A stretch of 64,000 bases of DNA from Lichenostomus cassidix (Eukaryota; Chordata; Aves; Passeriformes; Meliphagidae). A program made the position numbers and the translations under genes. Location: positions 18,877,495-18,941,494 of the forward strand of contig CM039187.1 of the NCBI GenBank assembly GCA_008360975.2, read 5' to 3'. Of the stretch, positions 44,296-59,200 are shown piece after piece. The notes below the pieces were generated by a model. The model was not told where the DNA came from and did no database searches. It worked only from the letters and a program-made list of their open reading frames with translations. Numbering within the stretch: position 1 is the stretch's first letter; the number at the start of each line of letters is the position of its first letter.

Positions 44296-47200
44296 CTGGG
44301 AAGACAAAACATGCAGTGAGACCACACACCAGTTTTGCTCACTCCTTTCGCCCTCCCTCAATTTGCCTTTCTTGTGCCAAGTTCCCACAGCCTCCTGGAA
44401 CTTTCATTTCATCAGTATCGACGCACTATGGCAGCTGGGTATTGGACAAGATACCAGCACTGGTCCAAACTTGTGTTCTTAAGATTTCCCAGCCTCTTGT
44501 ACCTTGGATGACTGTCTGTTTGAAGAGCTCATCCCGCAGCCGAGGTAAGAAACAGTCAATGCGTTCCCAGGTGATCTCCCAGAGATCTGAGTATCCTGTC
44601 CGTGAGTCAGCACTGTGGAATATCCCAGCCGTATCCATTACAAGCAGCATATTCTTCAGAGACTCTGGAATGGCCTCCAGCTATAATCAGAGACAGGACA
44701 CAGAGTGGACAGACAGCAATGAACAAAAGCTCAAAACAGCCAATGGGCTGCCTTGGAAACAGAGGTTAAGGCAAGAAACTATGGAAAAAATGGTTTGGAA
44801 AGGAATAAAAGGTTAAAAAAACCCCAAAACCCACACCAAATCAAAACACTTTTCAATTTTAGAAGGTTAAAATGTGATGAATGGTTGTCCAAAGCACTGC
44901 ATCCAGTACCTTACCAGTAAGTCACTGGAGCCAGCATGCATGTATTTGTCCATGAAGTCCAGGATTGTGAGCCAGAGGGCAGCAAAGGTGGTCAGTGAGA
45001 GCAGCGGGGAGAGATGCTGTAGGAAGACCTAGGGAAAGACACAACTACTGTCAACAAGTAGTATAAGGGCTGCTGCTCACTGACAAGCCAGTCTCACAAA
45101 TCTGGATTCCCCTCCTTGTGGTAGGCTGGGAGCATGCACAGGGCTGGCCTGAGGATGCCACAGGCCTCCACTCTTCTGAGCTGCATTTGTAGAGGAGTGG
45201 GTCTTGTCTCCTTTGTGGAAGGCCCCTGCAGTTCTGCATCACCATGTCTTCCAGCCCTTCCAGACTCTGCCTCAGGTCAGGACTATCATCTTTCGACATG
45301 CATTTCACCCCAAGAACAGTCAGTCTTCAACTAATGTTGAGTGAAGTACTTCTCTCTCTCTCCATCATAAAGACACAAATGCCTTCCTGACAACTTTTCC
45401 AAAGACTAGAATCATGGAGACAGTTCTGGAAAGAAGGCATGTCCCAGCAGCAGAAGCTGGTGGAGAAGCCCAGCACTGAGGACAGTCAAACTAGCACCCT
45501 GACACATTTTCAGATCAGAGATACTGAGAAATGAACACAGCAGTTTGGTTTTCTTGAGGAACATGGCTTCCCCTGAGCTTTCAGGCAAAAGAGCTGTACT
45601 CACCTTGGAGAGTAGTGTTGAGGCTCTCATCCTAGTTTCTTCCATTCCACCAACATCAGCTGGGCTTATGTTCTCGAGTAGCTTAGTTAGCAGAGGGAAC
45701 AGCACCTGTGGGATCAGACACATGGATATTTTGGAGCTGAAAAATGACTGATGAGATTTGCACAGACAGCCTTACAGAAAGGTACTGGCTTTTGGGACTG
45801 GTGGCTTCTAGGCAGAGGACATGATGGAAGCAATGGAATGTGTACATGAGTGGATTCACTTCAATTCTCCAAAAAGCTCTGTCAGAAGTCTAAGCAGAGA
45901 AAAACTTTTCACAGGACCAGAGTAAGGAACATCTTGTCTGTTGCAGTGAACAAGCTGCTCAAGAAGACAGTGCTGAAGTGGGACACCACTCCTGCACACA
46001 GCTTTGCTCTTCATGACAATGCTGCCCTTCTCACATGGCCATCCCAGCCAGGCAGTTACCTTGTTGAAGCAGGACTCCCATTCCAGAGCATCCAGGGCCT
46101 GCAGATCATGTACCAGGAGGGCGCGCTGCAGGTAAGTGAGTGCTTGCATCCGTATCTGGCGTCGGGCATCACAACACAGCCAGGCAATACCTGTAAGAAA
46201 GGGATTCAGGGCAAAAGCCACAGGGAGAGTGTCACATCCCTACTCCCCCAGTCTAAAGTCTAATGAGGATCAAACACTCCTTGTGAAAAAAAAAAAAAGG
46301 ATTATACTTGTTCCAGGCCACAAACTGGCAGTCTACTGCCAGATCCAGAAACATGCTGGCAGCTAACTCATCCTAAAGATGTTTTTCCAAATCTGATCCA
46401 AATTCTTTTTTAATTACAACAGACCCTAAAAACAACCTATGCCTGCTTTCTGCAGCTAGTTCTTGGCTCCTCAGCTTTCCTGCCATTACTTTGGAAGTGT
46501 CTCTGGTCACTCTCATTGCCAGGGGATAGCTTTACCCTGTAGCAAAGGACACCAGCAGTTGGACCACAGTGTTCGGGAATCTGCTGTGATCTTCCTGGCC
46601 GCTGTCTCCAGGTGTCGCTGCTCCTCCGCCCAGGAGCTGTAGATGCCAGCTGCTCGCGTGTGCAAGGTGTGCATGAGGTCCAGGAGCTGCAAAGACATGC
46701 CACAGTAAGAAACACACTGGGCTTTAAATTTTGAAGCAACTCTGATCTCTGCTGTTCTCCAAACAAGGCTAAAAGGTTCAAGCTACTCAAGCCTGCTTTC
46801 TGTATGTACACAACAGTATGTACATAGTTATAGAACTGGTGTCATGCCCTGCTGTCAGTGCCCTCCGAAAATGGTCAAGTACCAGGTATCTTCAACAAGA
46901 TTTATGTCAGTTCAGCAGCCATGTCAATCCCATCTTTGAGGAACACCATTCCAGTCCTGTCTAAAGGAAGAATGGGCTCTTTCCTGGCACATTCCTCCCA
47001 GGCAGAGGGATAAACCCAGTCATTCAGCTATCCAGAACAACTCTGCAGCTTTTTCTTTTCTTAACAAAAAAGGCATATTAAGCACGTGCAAAGTTCCCTT
47101 GCCCATATGGGCACATGACAGCACTCTAGTCAGTTTACTGCTGAAGTGAGACCCAACATCCTGGCAGTCAGCAGGCCTGTGCCTTCATACTTTTGAAGTA

Positions 47201-50200
47201 TCAGCTGGAGAGAAATGATTCCCTTAGCCCAGTCCTCTATACTTGAAACTCCAGTGCCTCAGTCCACAGGGCTTTCCCCTTTCCTCAAGCTCAGATGCCC
47301 TGTGAGACTCCCTGCTAATTCTACATGGACTTCATGCCTCCAAATGCCCTTGATTAATCCTAACTACTATAGTGACTCACAGCTCAGACCTCCTTCTTGC
47401 TTCTCAGAGCATCTCTCTTTCCACTGCTATTCTGCTTTTGCCAGTACTAACTGCAGCCTTCCTCCTTCACTGCAGAACCGCATACTGCCACCAGAGCCAC
47501 CCTCTGCCCACTAATCCAGGATGCAGCCCTCCCTTGCACCATAAAGAATTCCAGTGATTACCTAGCAAGGCCCTAAGAATGGGAAAGGAGAGGAGGAAAT
47601 CCTTGCTATACTTACGTCCTGACTAACCTGTAAAGACACAGTGTGGTAGCTGGCAGGGATGCTCTCGTCCTCGTCCTCGTCACTGTGTGTGTGCGCCTGG
47701 TGCTGGCTCAGGACCCGGGATCGCCGCGTGGAGCTCTCTTTTGGCTTTTTTTTTAACCGACTGGATTTACTGTCATACCTGTGGCTCTTTCCCCTCTTCT
47801 CCTGGGACTTGTAGCCTAGAAAGTAAAAGGCAACATCATTCCATATACACAGACCACCACAAAATTTTCTGCTTTTCAACACACAGAACCGCCACCTTTT
47901 GATATCCCCAGCAGAGGGCCCTGTCCTCTAAAATGACCACTACCTGCTTGTAGAGGACCCAGCACCCCTCAGGAACCACCGTCAGAAAGAGCTGATACAG
48001 CTATCTCCACATCAACTCCAGATCTCCCCTCCATCCCAGGGAGTGGGATAAGAATAAGGTTCCTGCTGCCAGCAGAAGACAGGACACTTTTCTCTTGGTA
48101 GACCATTTTCTTTGGGTTGGGGACTCCCTCCCTGATGGTGTACTTCACACTTCTTGCTGACAGGCCACCCCAAGCTGAATCCTGATTGTCAAGTGAAAGG
48201 CCATCTTACCTCCATTCAAGCTGGCCTCCACGAAGATACGGATTGTTTTTACACAGAGCTCAAAGTTCTCAGGTGTAACATGGGCAGCATCCCGCACGAT
48301 GAAGGACAGGGACTCAACACATTTCATAAGAGACTTTGTGTCGTGTGGGCCCAAATCCAGCCCCACAGTCAGGCTGTACTGGTTGACAAGAGGTGATGGA
48401 CCCAGCCTGCTTAGCCCAGCAGTGGATCTGGAGCTGTCGATGTCATCTTTCCCCACCTGCAGGGCACAGCACATGAGTAAGCAGGAGAGGGCAGAATAAC
48501 AAGCAGCATTTTATGCACACACTGAAAGGGCCTTTCTTCAGAAGCCAACAGGTAATGTTTCTGCAGGGTCCATTTCCCTTTCTTCCTCATTTGCCTCAAA
48601 GCTTTCTCCTTTCCATCTGTGTCTCTCCCTGTCCTCCCTTTACATTATCAGCTCATCTTAGCCCTCTTTTCTACTGTTTATTCTTTCTCTCACTACCACA
48701 ACCCTCTGTTCACAACCATGGTAGGATTAGGCACCAGAAGCCCACTGGCTACTCACCACTAGCCAGCCACTGTTCATGACGTCCACATCTGTGACTGAGC
48801 GATGCATCTTGCCTGGCTTCCCGTGGTCTGTGTACACCTCCGAGTCAGAGGTGTAGCCACGGTCCAGACTCATGTCACTTGGATGACAGGAGGAGGACAC
48901 CTCACTGTCTGACTGAGCACCTTCAAGACAAAAGGCGTGGGGTTTAGATCAAAGCCAAATCAAGAACTTGAAAGAGTAACTGTGGATAAGGGAAGAGCAA
49001 TCCAGATTAGTCAGATCACCATCAACCAGGAACCGCAAGTCGTTATTAGTCTGTTCCACACTGTCAGATCTACCTGCCCTGACATTTAGGATAACCTTAA
49101 ATTTCACATGTCTCAAGACAGAAGTCTTTATAAGGGACAAATTTAAGTTAATGATGTTTAGAAGCAAAATCTTGTTCTTTCCCCTGTTCAACACCATCTA
49201 CAAACTCGTCAGTAGACAGACAGACTTGCTGTGAACAGAGCACACCAAACATTTTCAGAAGGAGGTTGAGAACTAATGTTCTGATGTGAAAGATGCCAAG
49301 TCAAGCAGTTTGCTCTATCAGCAAAGACAGAAACAGTAAAAATAAAAAGGAGAGAGAGAAGACAGGAAGACAGTCCAGCATGAATCCAGAGGGCAAAGCC
49401 CGTAAGTGTTTTAAAAAAATTGTATTTCTCCCATCTGTCTAGCACAAAACATCAGGGCCTAGCAAAGAAGTTCTAGAAAAGCAAAGAGGAAAACAGAGCC
49501 TTCTGGAAAAGTCTTTTTTTGCTCTTTGCTTTAGAAGTCTGGAGATGTCAGCCTCAAACAAATTGACAGCTGGCTAAAGCACAACAGAACTATTTGCTGA
49601 CAAGACCATCTTTCTAACACAGTTAAGACAAGTGAGAAATAGTGTGTTGGTCTTGTGGGAATGGTTCAGACACTATTGATACAAATAGATTTGGAACTGA
49701 AATTTTAAAGAGCAACTCCTTTTTATGGGAATCTTAAAATGGGGACAGAAAAGAGTCAGTCCCACAAGAGAAGCATGTATGACGGGAACAGCAGCTGGGT
49801 TTACATTACATGCCCAGATGAGAGATTATAGTACCCAAGGCACCAAACCACAACCAGCAGAAAATGCTCCTTGGGTAGAGCAAAGACCTCCTACAGCTGC
49901 CAGAACTGATATCAGTTTTCCTCCCACTGCCCCCCAGGGACTAGCACCTGGATTGCTGCTCACAGAGTAGGAAGAGATGGCAGAATAGAGAGGAACAGAT
50001 GATGAGGAGTGAACAGCAGGTGCTGGTCTTTAATCTTGCTAATGTAGTTTAATATCAGCTTTGTTTTCTTGCAGTCCCCTTTGCTAATTGAAAAGCTTGA
50101 GGAGGCAGCTGTTTATCTGGCAGGCAGGCATCAGATTTCCTAGCAAAAGCTGGCCTGTCTTACCTGTGTCGTTATCTGCCCTCGCTGTAACCTGCAGGGA

Positions 50201-53200
50201 GGCGGGTGGCTTCACCCCAGACCCGATGCACTCCAGGAGGGTGAAGAGCGTGTACCAGTCATCCCCGGAGTGAATGTTGGCAGCATTGGTCTTCAGGAGT
50301 TCATGGAGGCCATAGGCAACCTCATGGCTAACTCTGGACAGCACATTTGGCTTCATCATAAGCAGGATACGTAATGAGAGGAGAACCTGGCCAGAGACGA
50401 AGACAATAACAACAGACCCTATTACTTACACTCCGTTCTCCAGCAATTTCTCGTTCAGTTATTTAGAGCTACTTACAACTACTGTTTGTTGTTACCTGCA
50501 GCACAGGCAGGTTAAATATAGGTCCACCCAATAGCAACTGGTTTCCCGTGTCACTAGGTATAGCCACAAACCCCAGTAAGTGCCTTTAAAAATCCCTTAC
50601 CTGTGCACTGATCTCTTCTCGACGGAGCAGTCGAATGGCCAGTCTCAGCAGCCCCACCACTGCCCTCTCCACCAAGAAGCAGAACTCCATTGCATGGACA
50701 CAGAGATGATAAAGATGGTCTCGGACAGTTTGCCAGACACAGGTCACACGGTCCCTAGCCACAACAAGGAAGAGGGAAAGGGTAGGATGAAAGGACATGA
50801 GACAAGAAGGATCCAGCTACATCTCCCACAACTCCAGACAGCCCAGTACTTCTTAATTTCAATGAAAAACTCCAGTTGGGAGATATAAGAAAAGATACAT
50901 AGAAACAACAAAACCATTGAACTTCTTACTCATTATGTGCAAAGCAATCAGGTGGGAAAATTCTCCCTCTGGAGTTTAGTTTCTATTCTCCAGATTTCAG
51001 GATATCAAGCACTAATTCATGAGCTAATAGCCTTTCTGTTTGCACATGCTAGAGTGGAATTGTTAAGCCCTGAAATTACAGCCACATGCTGCTTCAGCTG
51101 GCAAATCAAGGACATAAGGAACTCATTCCCTGGACCCAGGCAGCAGCTGCAGAAAAGCAGGGACATTACAGTGAATGTGCATATATTTCAAGGTCATACC
51201 TATTCTCTAGAACAATCCGCAGAAGCATCTCCAAGCAGAAGGCTGCATCCTCTTCATCATACGTCTCCTCATCAGGAGTCACAGAGATTAGAGCCTAGAA
51301 GAGCCATGACATTTTTATGAATCACAAGCTCCAAAAAATGGGGGACCAACAGAATGCTCTGAGTCTGGCCAAAACTGTACTTCCAACTGCCTGGTGAGGT
51401 CATGCACAGTCTGTCAAAAAGGCATTGGATAGAGGTCAAGCTAAATCTATGGGAAAATTGTATTTTTTTTATTATGCAAGACGCAATATGAACTTAAAAG
51501 ATGCTAAACTCTGACAAAGTCTCTCAGATGGAGAGGAATTCTGATAATCCAGCAGCTTTGTGTAATCATGTATGAAGCACAGAAAAAGCAGGCATACTTA
51601 AGAATGACTACAAATACTGGAGATATTCTTCTCAAGCCATCAGCTCATATATGAAGGGAGAATTACTGACATAATACGAGTAGGAGCAGTGTTCCCCTGT
51701 GAGTGAGATGACACTCCCCCAGGGAGATAAGCTTCTCTAGCCTGAAGGCTAATGAGTCCAGCCTTATTGTATCTCTCACAGCAGCCAGGTACCACACTAC
51801 CTAGGGACACACTGTCAAGTATTTCTATACAGCTCTTGCCTCTAGAGTGGCCTTTTAAAATGCTCTCATTAGGTACACAGCACACCTGAAATGAACACTG
51901 AACTACAAATACTTTCCAACACTTGCCAAGAGTTCTTTAGGCTTGCAGAATACATGCCACAATTTAATATTTTCTTCTACTACCAGAGCAATTTGTGTCT
52001 GCCAGCACGGAAGTACTTTTAACAGGTGAACTAATTACTATTTTCACATCCCAAATATTTCCAAGACCTCCTCTGAGGACAGAGGAACTAGCTGAGTACA
52101 CAGCACATACCCACTATCATGCATAACATACTTGTTCCATCACCAGTCCAGTCCCTTGCCCAATATCTCTCTCACCTTCATGAGCTCCTGGAGGGATTCA
52201 AGTTGCAGGAATTTGCTTTCGGTGATCAACTTCTCAGGATCACATTGCTGCAAAAGATAGAAAAGATGACTGTGTATCTGGGGCATGTGGAAGGCATACA
52301 AACAGATCCTCCAGGAACACACCATGTTCACAGGAAAGATACAGATAGTTGTTACTATCTGGAGGAAAACTCCTTCAACTAGTTCACTCTTTAACATAAA
52401 TTACTTTTAGCAGACCTGATCTGTGCTAGACACATTTTAACAGATAACTCTTCTGGCCACACACGGGTCAAACCCCAGGTTCGGATTTTGTTGGCACCAT
52501 ATACCTTAACACTGTCTTGGAGAAGATAAGTTTGAGAATTCTTTTGTTTGTCTTCAAATATAGGACTGTGACACCCAAGGTAGATCCCAGCCTGGGGAAT
52601 CATTACTGTTTTGATGTGGTAGTACCTTTGTGCACATCAGCACAAAAGACTGCTCAGCTGTCAATCCATATATGCTCCTCTGTAGATTCTTTCAGTTCCC
52701 AAGTCTCCTGTTACCTGCAATACTGCCAAGCAGCATACATATTTATGCTTCTGTTGCCTGTTACCCACACAGTGCTGTCACCAAAAAAAAAAGCACATTC
52801 TTCTACAGCCTGTATATTACCTTTATGCATTCCAAAGCTGCTCGCTTTGCCTCCTGTGTTTCCGTAGATGGCCCTCTCATACCAGATTGCTCTGTCCCAC
52901 TGAGGGTGAGCCAGCTAACAAAACTCAGTACTGTTGATTCACCACTGCAAATCAGAGATACCAGCATCAGTAAGAAAACAAGAAATCATGTAGTTTTCCA
53001 GCCTTGGCATAAAAAAGACTGCCTGGGACATCTATGCCACTCACCGGTTAGAGGGTGTCTCCTCACGCTGCAGATAGATTTTGCCATTAGGATCCACAAA
53101 GTCTTCAACCTGGAGCACAGACCAGGACATGCACATGACCAATTGTCCACTTCTTTATAGCCTTCTGCCCCAACCCCATTATATTTCTCTTTGTGATTAA

Positions 53201-56200
53201 ACACTACACCAAACAGCCCATGTGTGTGCAGTCAAACCCAGCTCTTCACCCCACTATCCTTATCTGGCAACACCAATGCTGTGCTCTAGTACTTAATGCC
53301 TATAAACATGTCCCTCTTCTGCACAGCATTCAAAATCTGTTCAAGTAAAAAAAATGCTGGAATTCCTCAAATCTAACAAGAAGTAAAATGAGAACAAATG
53401 AAACACGTTACAAAAGAAGCTGCACATAACTTAAACACAATACCCTTCACAGGCTTCCAAGTTCTGTACACACTTTACCAAAGCCAGGCCTTCGCAAGAG
53501 AGCTCTCCCTACTTTTGGAACTGGCTCTACAAAAAGCCAGCCTCCCACTCCCCTAACTCTTCAATTATCCACCAGCCAGCTAATTATTACCTCCACCATG
53601 GCCTTGGGCAGCAGCTCTGCTCGGAAAAGCTGTAGCATGGCCTCCATGATGTTTTTCCAGCCCTCTCGCAGAATGTCACCATGGCGATGGGCCAAGTGAA
53701 ACACAGTCTTTGCTGCAATATGGGCCTTGGGATTACTTCCAAAAACAGTGGGCAGGTTCTCAATAGACTGCAGGAAAGAAGAGGCGGTGGCAATCAGTCA
53801 GAAAGAGATGTTTTCTTTTTAACACAAATTAGGGCAGATGCTTCAGAACTGGTTATGGGAAAGATAACAATTCTCTGTACGATGCTTGGATAACTCCTCA
53901 GCCCATATTCACTTTGCACAAAAACAAGGACAAGGTGGTTGACCTGATACAAGCTAAATCACTGAATCACCCAGATATAAGCTTCCCAAGAATGACAACA
54001 ACACAGAACATTTTGAAAGTGCTTGTTGAAAACTCACTAATTTATTCTGCTACGGGAACTCAGCTCAGGATCAAAGCCTTCTGCAAAAAGTACCACATCT
54101 CCTCTGGATGCAGCAATTACTCTGCTGTGCTGTTAGAGAAGGAAACTACAGCCAAAACCATTACTGACTTGCAAAGTAACTCCTACTACTACCTAACAGC
54201 AAGATTCAAAGTAATTCAACCCTAATGTGGAGTCTCTGCCAATAATTGCTGGATCACAAATCCTCATCTGTTCAACACACTCAGTTTTTCAAATACAAAA
54301 AGTGTGCTAAGTCATTGAAACCAACCAAGCACATGCTGCCAAAACAAGAAAAAAAGCCAGCAACAATGTGAGCTAGTATCCAACAGCATAACATGCTCCA
54401 TGTTTCTGCAGTTACTTAAGGTCATTGCAATGTTCCTTTTGAGAAGAGATGGGCTTTGCCATTCTCTTGTTTATGGGGACAAAATTGATACTTACCCCCT
54501 CACCAAGAATGGAAGAGAAGACAAGGGACTGAAGGAGCCTATCTATCCTAACTCAGATCTGAACTTCAGAAAAACTAGCTCTTGCTTCAGCCCAACTGCT
54601 GGCAAAACTGTTATCAAAATGGCTTTTTCATTTAGGAGCAAACTCCACGAGAAGAGCTAATCTGAAATGTGGCAGGAATGCAACAACCAATTTTGTTTTT
54701 TTCCATCATTGCTATGGAGAAGCTACATGAATACATACATCACTGAAGTGTCAGGGTGCAAACAGCAATATGACTGATTTTTCACTGTGGCAAGAAGCCA
54801 CACCACTGAAAACCACACACAGAGGTTTTGCTATTACTTATATACCAAGTCAGTATGAGTCTTAACTGTGGATCATGAAGTGGGGCACTCATTCTTCCTA
54901 ATCACTTAAGCCCTCCATGTTCCTTTCCATTCCCCTTCTTTCAATCAAAATGGCCAAGTGCAGCAATTGCAATGCATAGAGAGGATGCCTCCTCTGAAGA
55001 TGGCCCCTCCTTTACTCCTTCCTCCAGATTCTTAAATATTTGTTCAGTTGTCCTATTCCACTACTGTCTCCAAGTCGTACAGGAATTTAGGACAGCAGAA
55101 AGTAATTGATGTACTTGGAATCTAGCCAAAGTTAAGAACTCAGCCTTCTTCAAATCCATAAGTCCCTGATTCTATGCCATTACCAAAAGACTTGCTTACT
55201 TAACTCAGATATCAAGGCATTCTGCTCTGCATAAACTGACACTTTTGAGTAGAAAATTTGCATATTTGAACCTGCCCTATGGAAGTCCCACTTCACAACA
55301 CATTTCCCATTGCTTCCTTCAGAAAACTCTGGACAAGGGCTGATAGATACCTACAGATACCATGGTAACTAAAATAAACAAAACAGAGGAAGAGAGTTCC
55401 AGTGTACCAGAAGTCATGTTTCTTTCCCCTCTTTGCAAACTCACCTCACTGCTGAGAGCTGTAAACTTGCAGAGAGAAATTATGAGATTGTCAAACACAT
55501 CACTAAGGCCATAATGAGCAGAAATCATTGCACATTTCCTGGGAAAAGAAGAAAACAGAAAATAATGTATTAAGCACAGACAAGTTTGTCTACAGGACAG
55601 CATATCTGAGAATCTGTTGACATTTCAGATCTTTCTCTCCACCCACCCATAATGAATGCTTATGTATAGAAGTCTACTATTATTGCTCCAATAAGCTTAA
55701 TCCTTATCCATAGATATTTGTCTATGCTGATGCAAGGATCCTTTTAAAGAAGTGAGTCTAAACAGACAGACTACTTGCACCTGAGCATTATATCCAATCT
55801 CTTGTCATGACATAAGAGAGAGTTGCTGAGATTGGTGGTAGTGCTGAAGTCCAGTTTCCAAGATAACATGGCTACAGCAGTGTATTGACAGAGCTTTAAA
55901 CCTTTGATTAAAGAATCATTTGGTCGAATCTAAGCATGACCAAAGAACATTCCAGAGCACTGCTCACAGATGGCAAGTTTTTTGACTACTGGTCATCTGG
56001 GAAGGAAAAAGAAAATCCCCCATCACATTCAGCCACAGCTATGGACTCTTACACATAAAAGGTTTTGTTCAAACACGGAGATTTTGCCTGCATCACTGTG
56101 CAAGTTGAGTGACTTTCCCCCCTCATATCTAAACAGCCCAGCTGTGTCAGTAGGTCCTTTAAATGTAACCCAGTTGGAGTTTAAAAATATGTACCCCAGG

Positions 56201-59200
56201 CACTTTGACTTATTACAACACAGCAGTATGGCTGAACAGTGACTGGCAACCCAGAGAGGTCAAGATGGGATGAACTGATACAAATGACAGAACACTAGAG
56301 GATTGTAGGTCATAAAAAAGTGCTTTTCAATTGCTAGGAAAAGCAACATTTGATATTCACTGTGATGTCTCTCTAGCAGATAAACATGAGCCAATGGTCA
56401 CACTTTTATTCTTCTGGGTCTTTATGAAGGTAAGAGTTACCTGAAGCCAGAGATAGCCTTCTGGATTATTGTTTCCTCTAAGCTCTTATCAAAAACATAA
56501 GAAAGTGCTGCAATGGTTGGCCCCCATGTCATGGTGAAGAGGTCGTGGTCATAGCTTCCAGGAGGCACATGGAGAAATATTCCCTCATCAGTGGCACCAC
56601 GATGTAGCAGGACATTCCAGATATAGTTTTCCTTCACCAGACCCGTCTGTTCTTCTGGCATCACTATCTCATCATTTCTACAAGAAAAGAAAGCAGAAAG
56701 ATTGAATTTTTCATTCCGAGCCAAACCTAACATTTACACAGTGCCTTTCATTACATGGTCCCAGTGCTAAGCAATACCTATTCTGGAATGATTTTGCCAG
56801 CTCCTGACACATTCTGTTTCCCTAGGCCTCCCTGCTTCCCCTGCCCTTCTTAGATATGCTGAATATAAAGTCTGGTGGTTCTCAGAAGCACCCAGCAGCA
56901 ACTGTGGTCAGTATTGAAGAAGCAGCTACCTTACTACTGCAAGTGCAAACCACAACACATACTGCCATTAAATGATGGGAAATTTTGGACAGCACACTGG
57001 CAAAGCTTTAACCCCATCTCAACTCTCACCCTGTTAGAGAGCTCTCTATATGTCATTATTCCCAGTTAAAATTAATTATTGTATTGTTGCAGTCAACAGT
57101 AGGCAAGAGTATTTTTTCATAAGAATAATGGAAATAGTCATATTACGCCAAAATCAAATATTAGAAAGCCAAGTAGTATAAAATTAAAGATGAAACAAGA
57201 AACCAAAAGTATGATGGGTGATTTATAACTAGGGTACCACAGGTCCTTACTCTAACTTGGATAAAACTATACAGTAATAAAACAATTATGATTAATGCCA
57301 AGTACTACTTGCAATCCCAGACTGAAATCTATAAAGCCTGAACACATACTCTCCACATTGGGTAACAATGCACAAAAGAAAATCCTCTGCGAATGACTGA
57401 GGGAACAAGAGCCTCAAAGCTACTAAGAACAGCAGATTGCAGCCAGTCTGAAAAGTAGAGCTCTTTCTGCAACGACCAAAAAATAACATACTTCAATTGC
57501 CAAAGAAGCAATTTTCATGTGCTAACAACAACCATAAAAACTGCTCTTGATTTATGCATAAGAAATAAGCTCTTCTCAGTTTGAGGTGCTGGCATATTTT
57601 GACAAGACCTGTTATTATTGTGATTATATAGGAAAATAAATTTGCAGTCAACAGTGCATTATTTCTAAAATTTCATGTATTATTGAAATTAACAGAAGCA
57701 AGTGAACAGGTTTACTTGGTAAGTATGAGGAAATAAAACTGTGTTCAAAAGTGAAATGCTGAGATTCTGAAGAGATCATGCACTACTTCAAACAGATTGC
57801 AGTCTGATTTTTTTCCCCCTAATAATACATATACAACAAACAGTTCCTCAGTCTCAGTTATGACACTGGTGCAATCTAGCTGAGATGGAGCAATACTGAA
57901 ATGATACAGCAATTACTCTAATAATAGAACACACTGGAAAAGCTGAAGTATCTCGTGAAGCAGGGATAAAGGGAGATAGATTGGGATAGAGGCACTAGGT
58001 AACAAAGATAAGAGTATATGCTCAGTGTACTATTCAAAACATTAAGAACATCCTCAGGGAGAGAGGCCAATCAAATCTAGAGCTCTGTTTGAAAGCTAAA
58101 GCTACCCCTTGAAGAACATCCAGATATTCAGTACAAGCATCACCCCACCTTTCTGGAGAAGGCTCAAATGAAGGGTCAGCCTAATCACACTGCCCTGCTT
58201 CCAGCAGGAGCTTCTGCCTGCAACTGCAGATGGAAACCAGCTGAGACTCAAGTCACATCCTGTCTCCTCAGAGATGTAATCCTCTCAGCTTCAAATTGGC
58301 TGGGCCTGGATTTACTGATTTTTGAGCTATTATTAAAGCTTCCCACCCAAAGCTAGCTTGAGCACAAAAGGGCCTCAGCCACCACAAACTCTCCTCAAAT
58401 ACTGCTAGTGGGCCAAGAGCTTCAGGAGTAGCAGAAGAGGCTGGTGCAGACAGCAGCCTCATACAAAGAGCTCAAAGCAGAATATAGTTAACAAGAGACC
58501 TGGACACATTGTGTCAGCCCACAAGTGCTGCACTGGGGGATGAGACATTATTTCTCAAACTATGTAAAAAGTTCTAAAAAAAGTCTAAAGGCCTGGTCTT
58601 TAAAACAGAGCCTTCTTAGATACAGCATTTCACATGTGCTGCTCTTGCTCAGCCATTCTTTTCCATATTCAGAGAAGTAATGTATTTTTTAACTTCAGTT
58701 TAAGCTCTGGGTTAAACTACCATGGCAAAAATCCAAGACACAAATCCAAGTGCAATTGCTGTGACAGGCTTGTTTACGACAGGCCCACACAGAGCTGGAA
58801 TCTGGTCTGAGGCAAACAGGCACATGACTGGTGAGTCTCTCTCCATACTCTCCAGATATCTCATCAACCCAACAACTCCACTTTGCTCTCTGAATCCGTA
58901 GAGATGGCAGGTTGATTCTTACTTGATGGCGTGATACATGTCTTCCAGTATGTCCTGTTCAAAGTCTTTGCCTCCATTCACACCTTTCAGGTTCTTCCGA
59001 AACTCCTGAAAAAAGTGACACCAATGTTAATTCCCAGTATTGCCAACTTTAACTATTTGGTGAACAGTACTCCACTTGTTTTTCACAAGAAGAAAAGAAG
59101 GGGGCCAGAAGGAGATTTTCCTGCATTCTTCAACATGCAACCTCAAAATTCAAAGGTAAATGCCATTCTTAGTGGGAGTAGTGTGCAGCATCTCCTGTCT

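Larger units (their letters stand above)
44915..55538 (-). other. GBF1: GBF1 HDS helical repeat exons
   Basis: Exons from 55538 to 44915 encode long helical segments downstream of Sec7: [114 protein letters not shown] and [16 protein letters not shown]. In the family HDS1 binds lipid and HDS2 and HDS3 support membrane targeting and dimer contacts. A low-complexity acidic/basic insert ([21 protein letters not shown]) on exon 47815-47616 and a Ser-rich one ([20 protein letters not shown]) on 48920-48757 interrupt the helical parts, as in mammals. Confidence 0.9.
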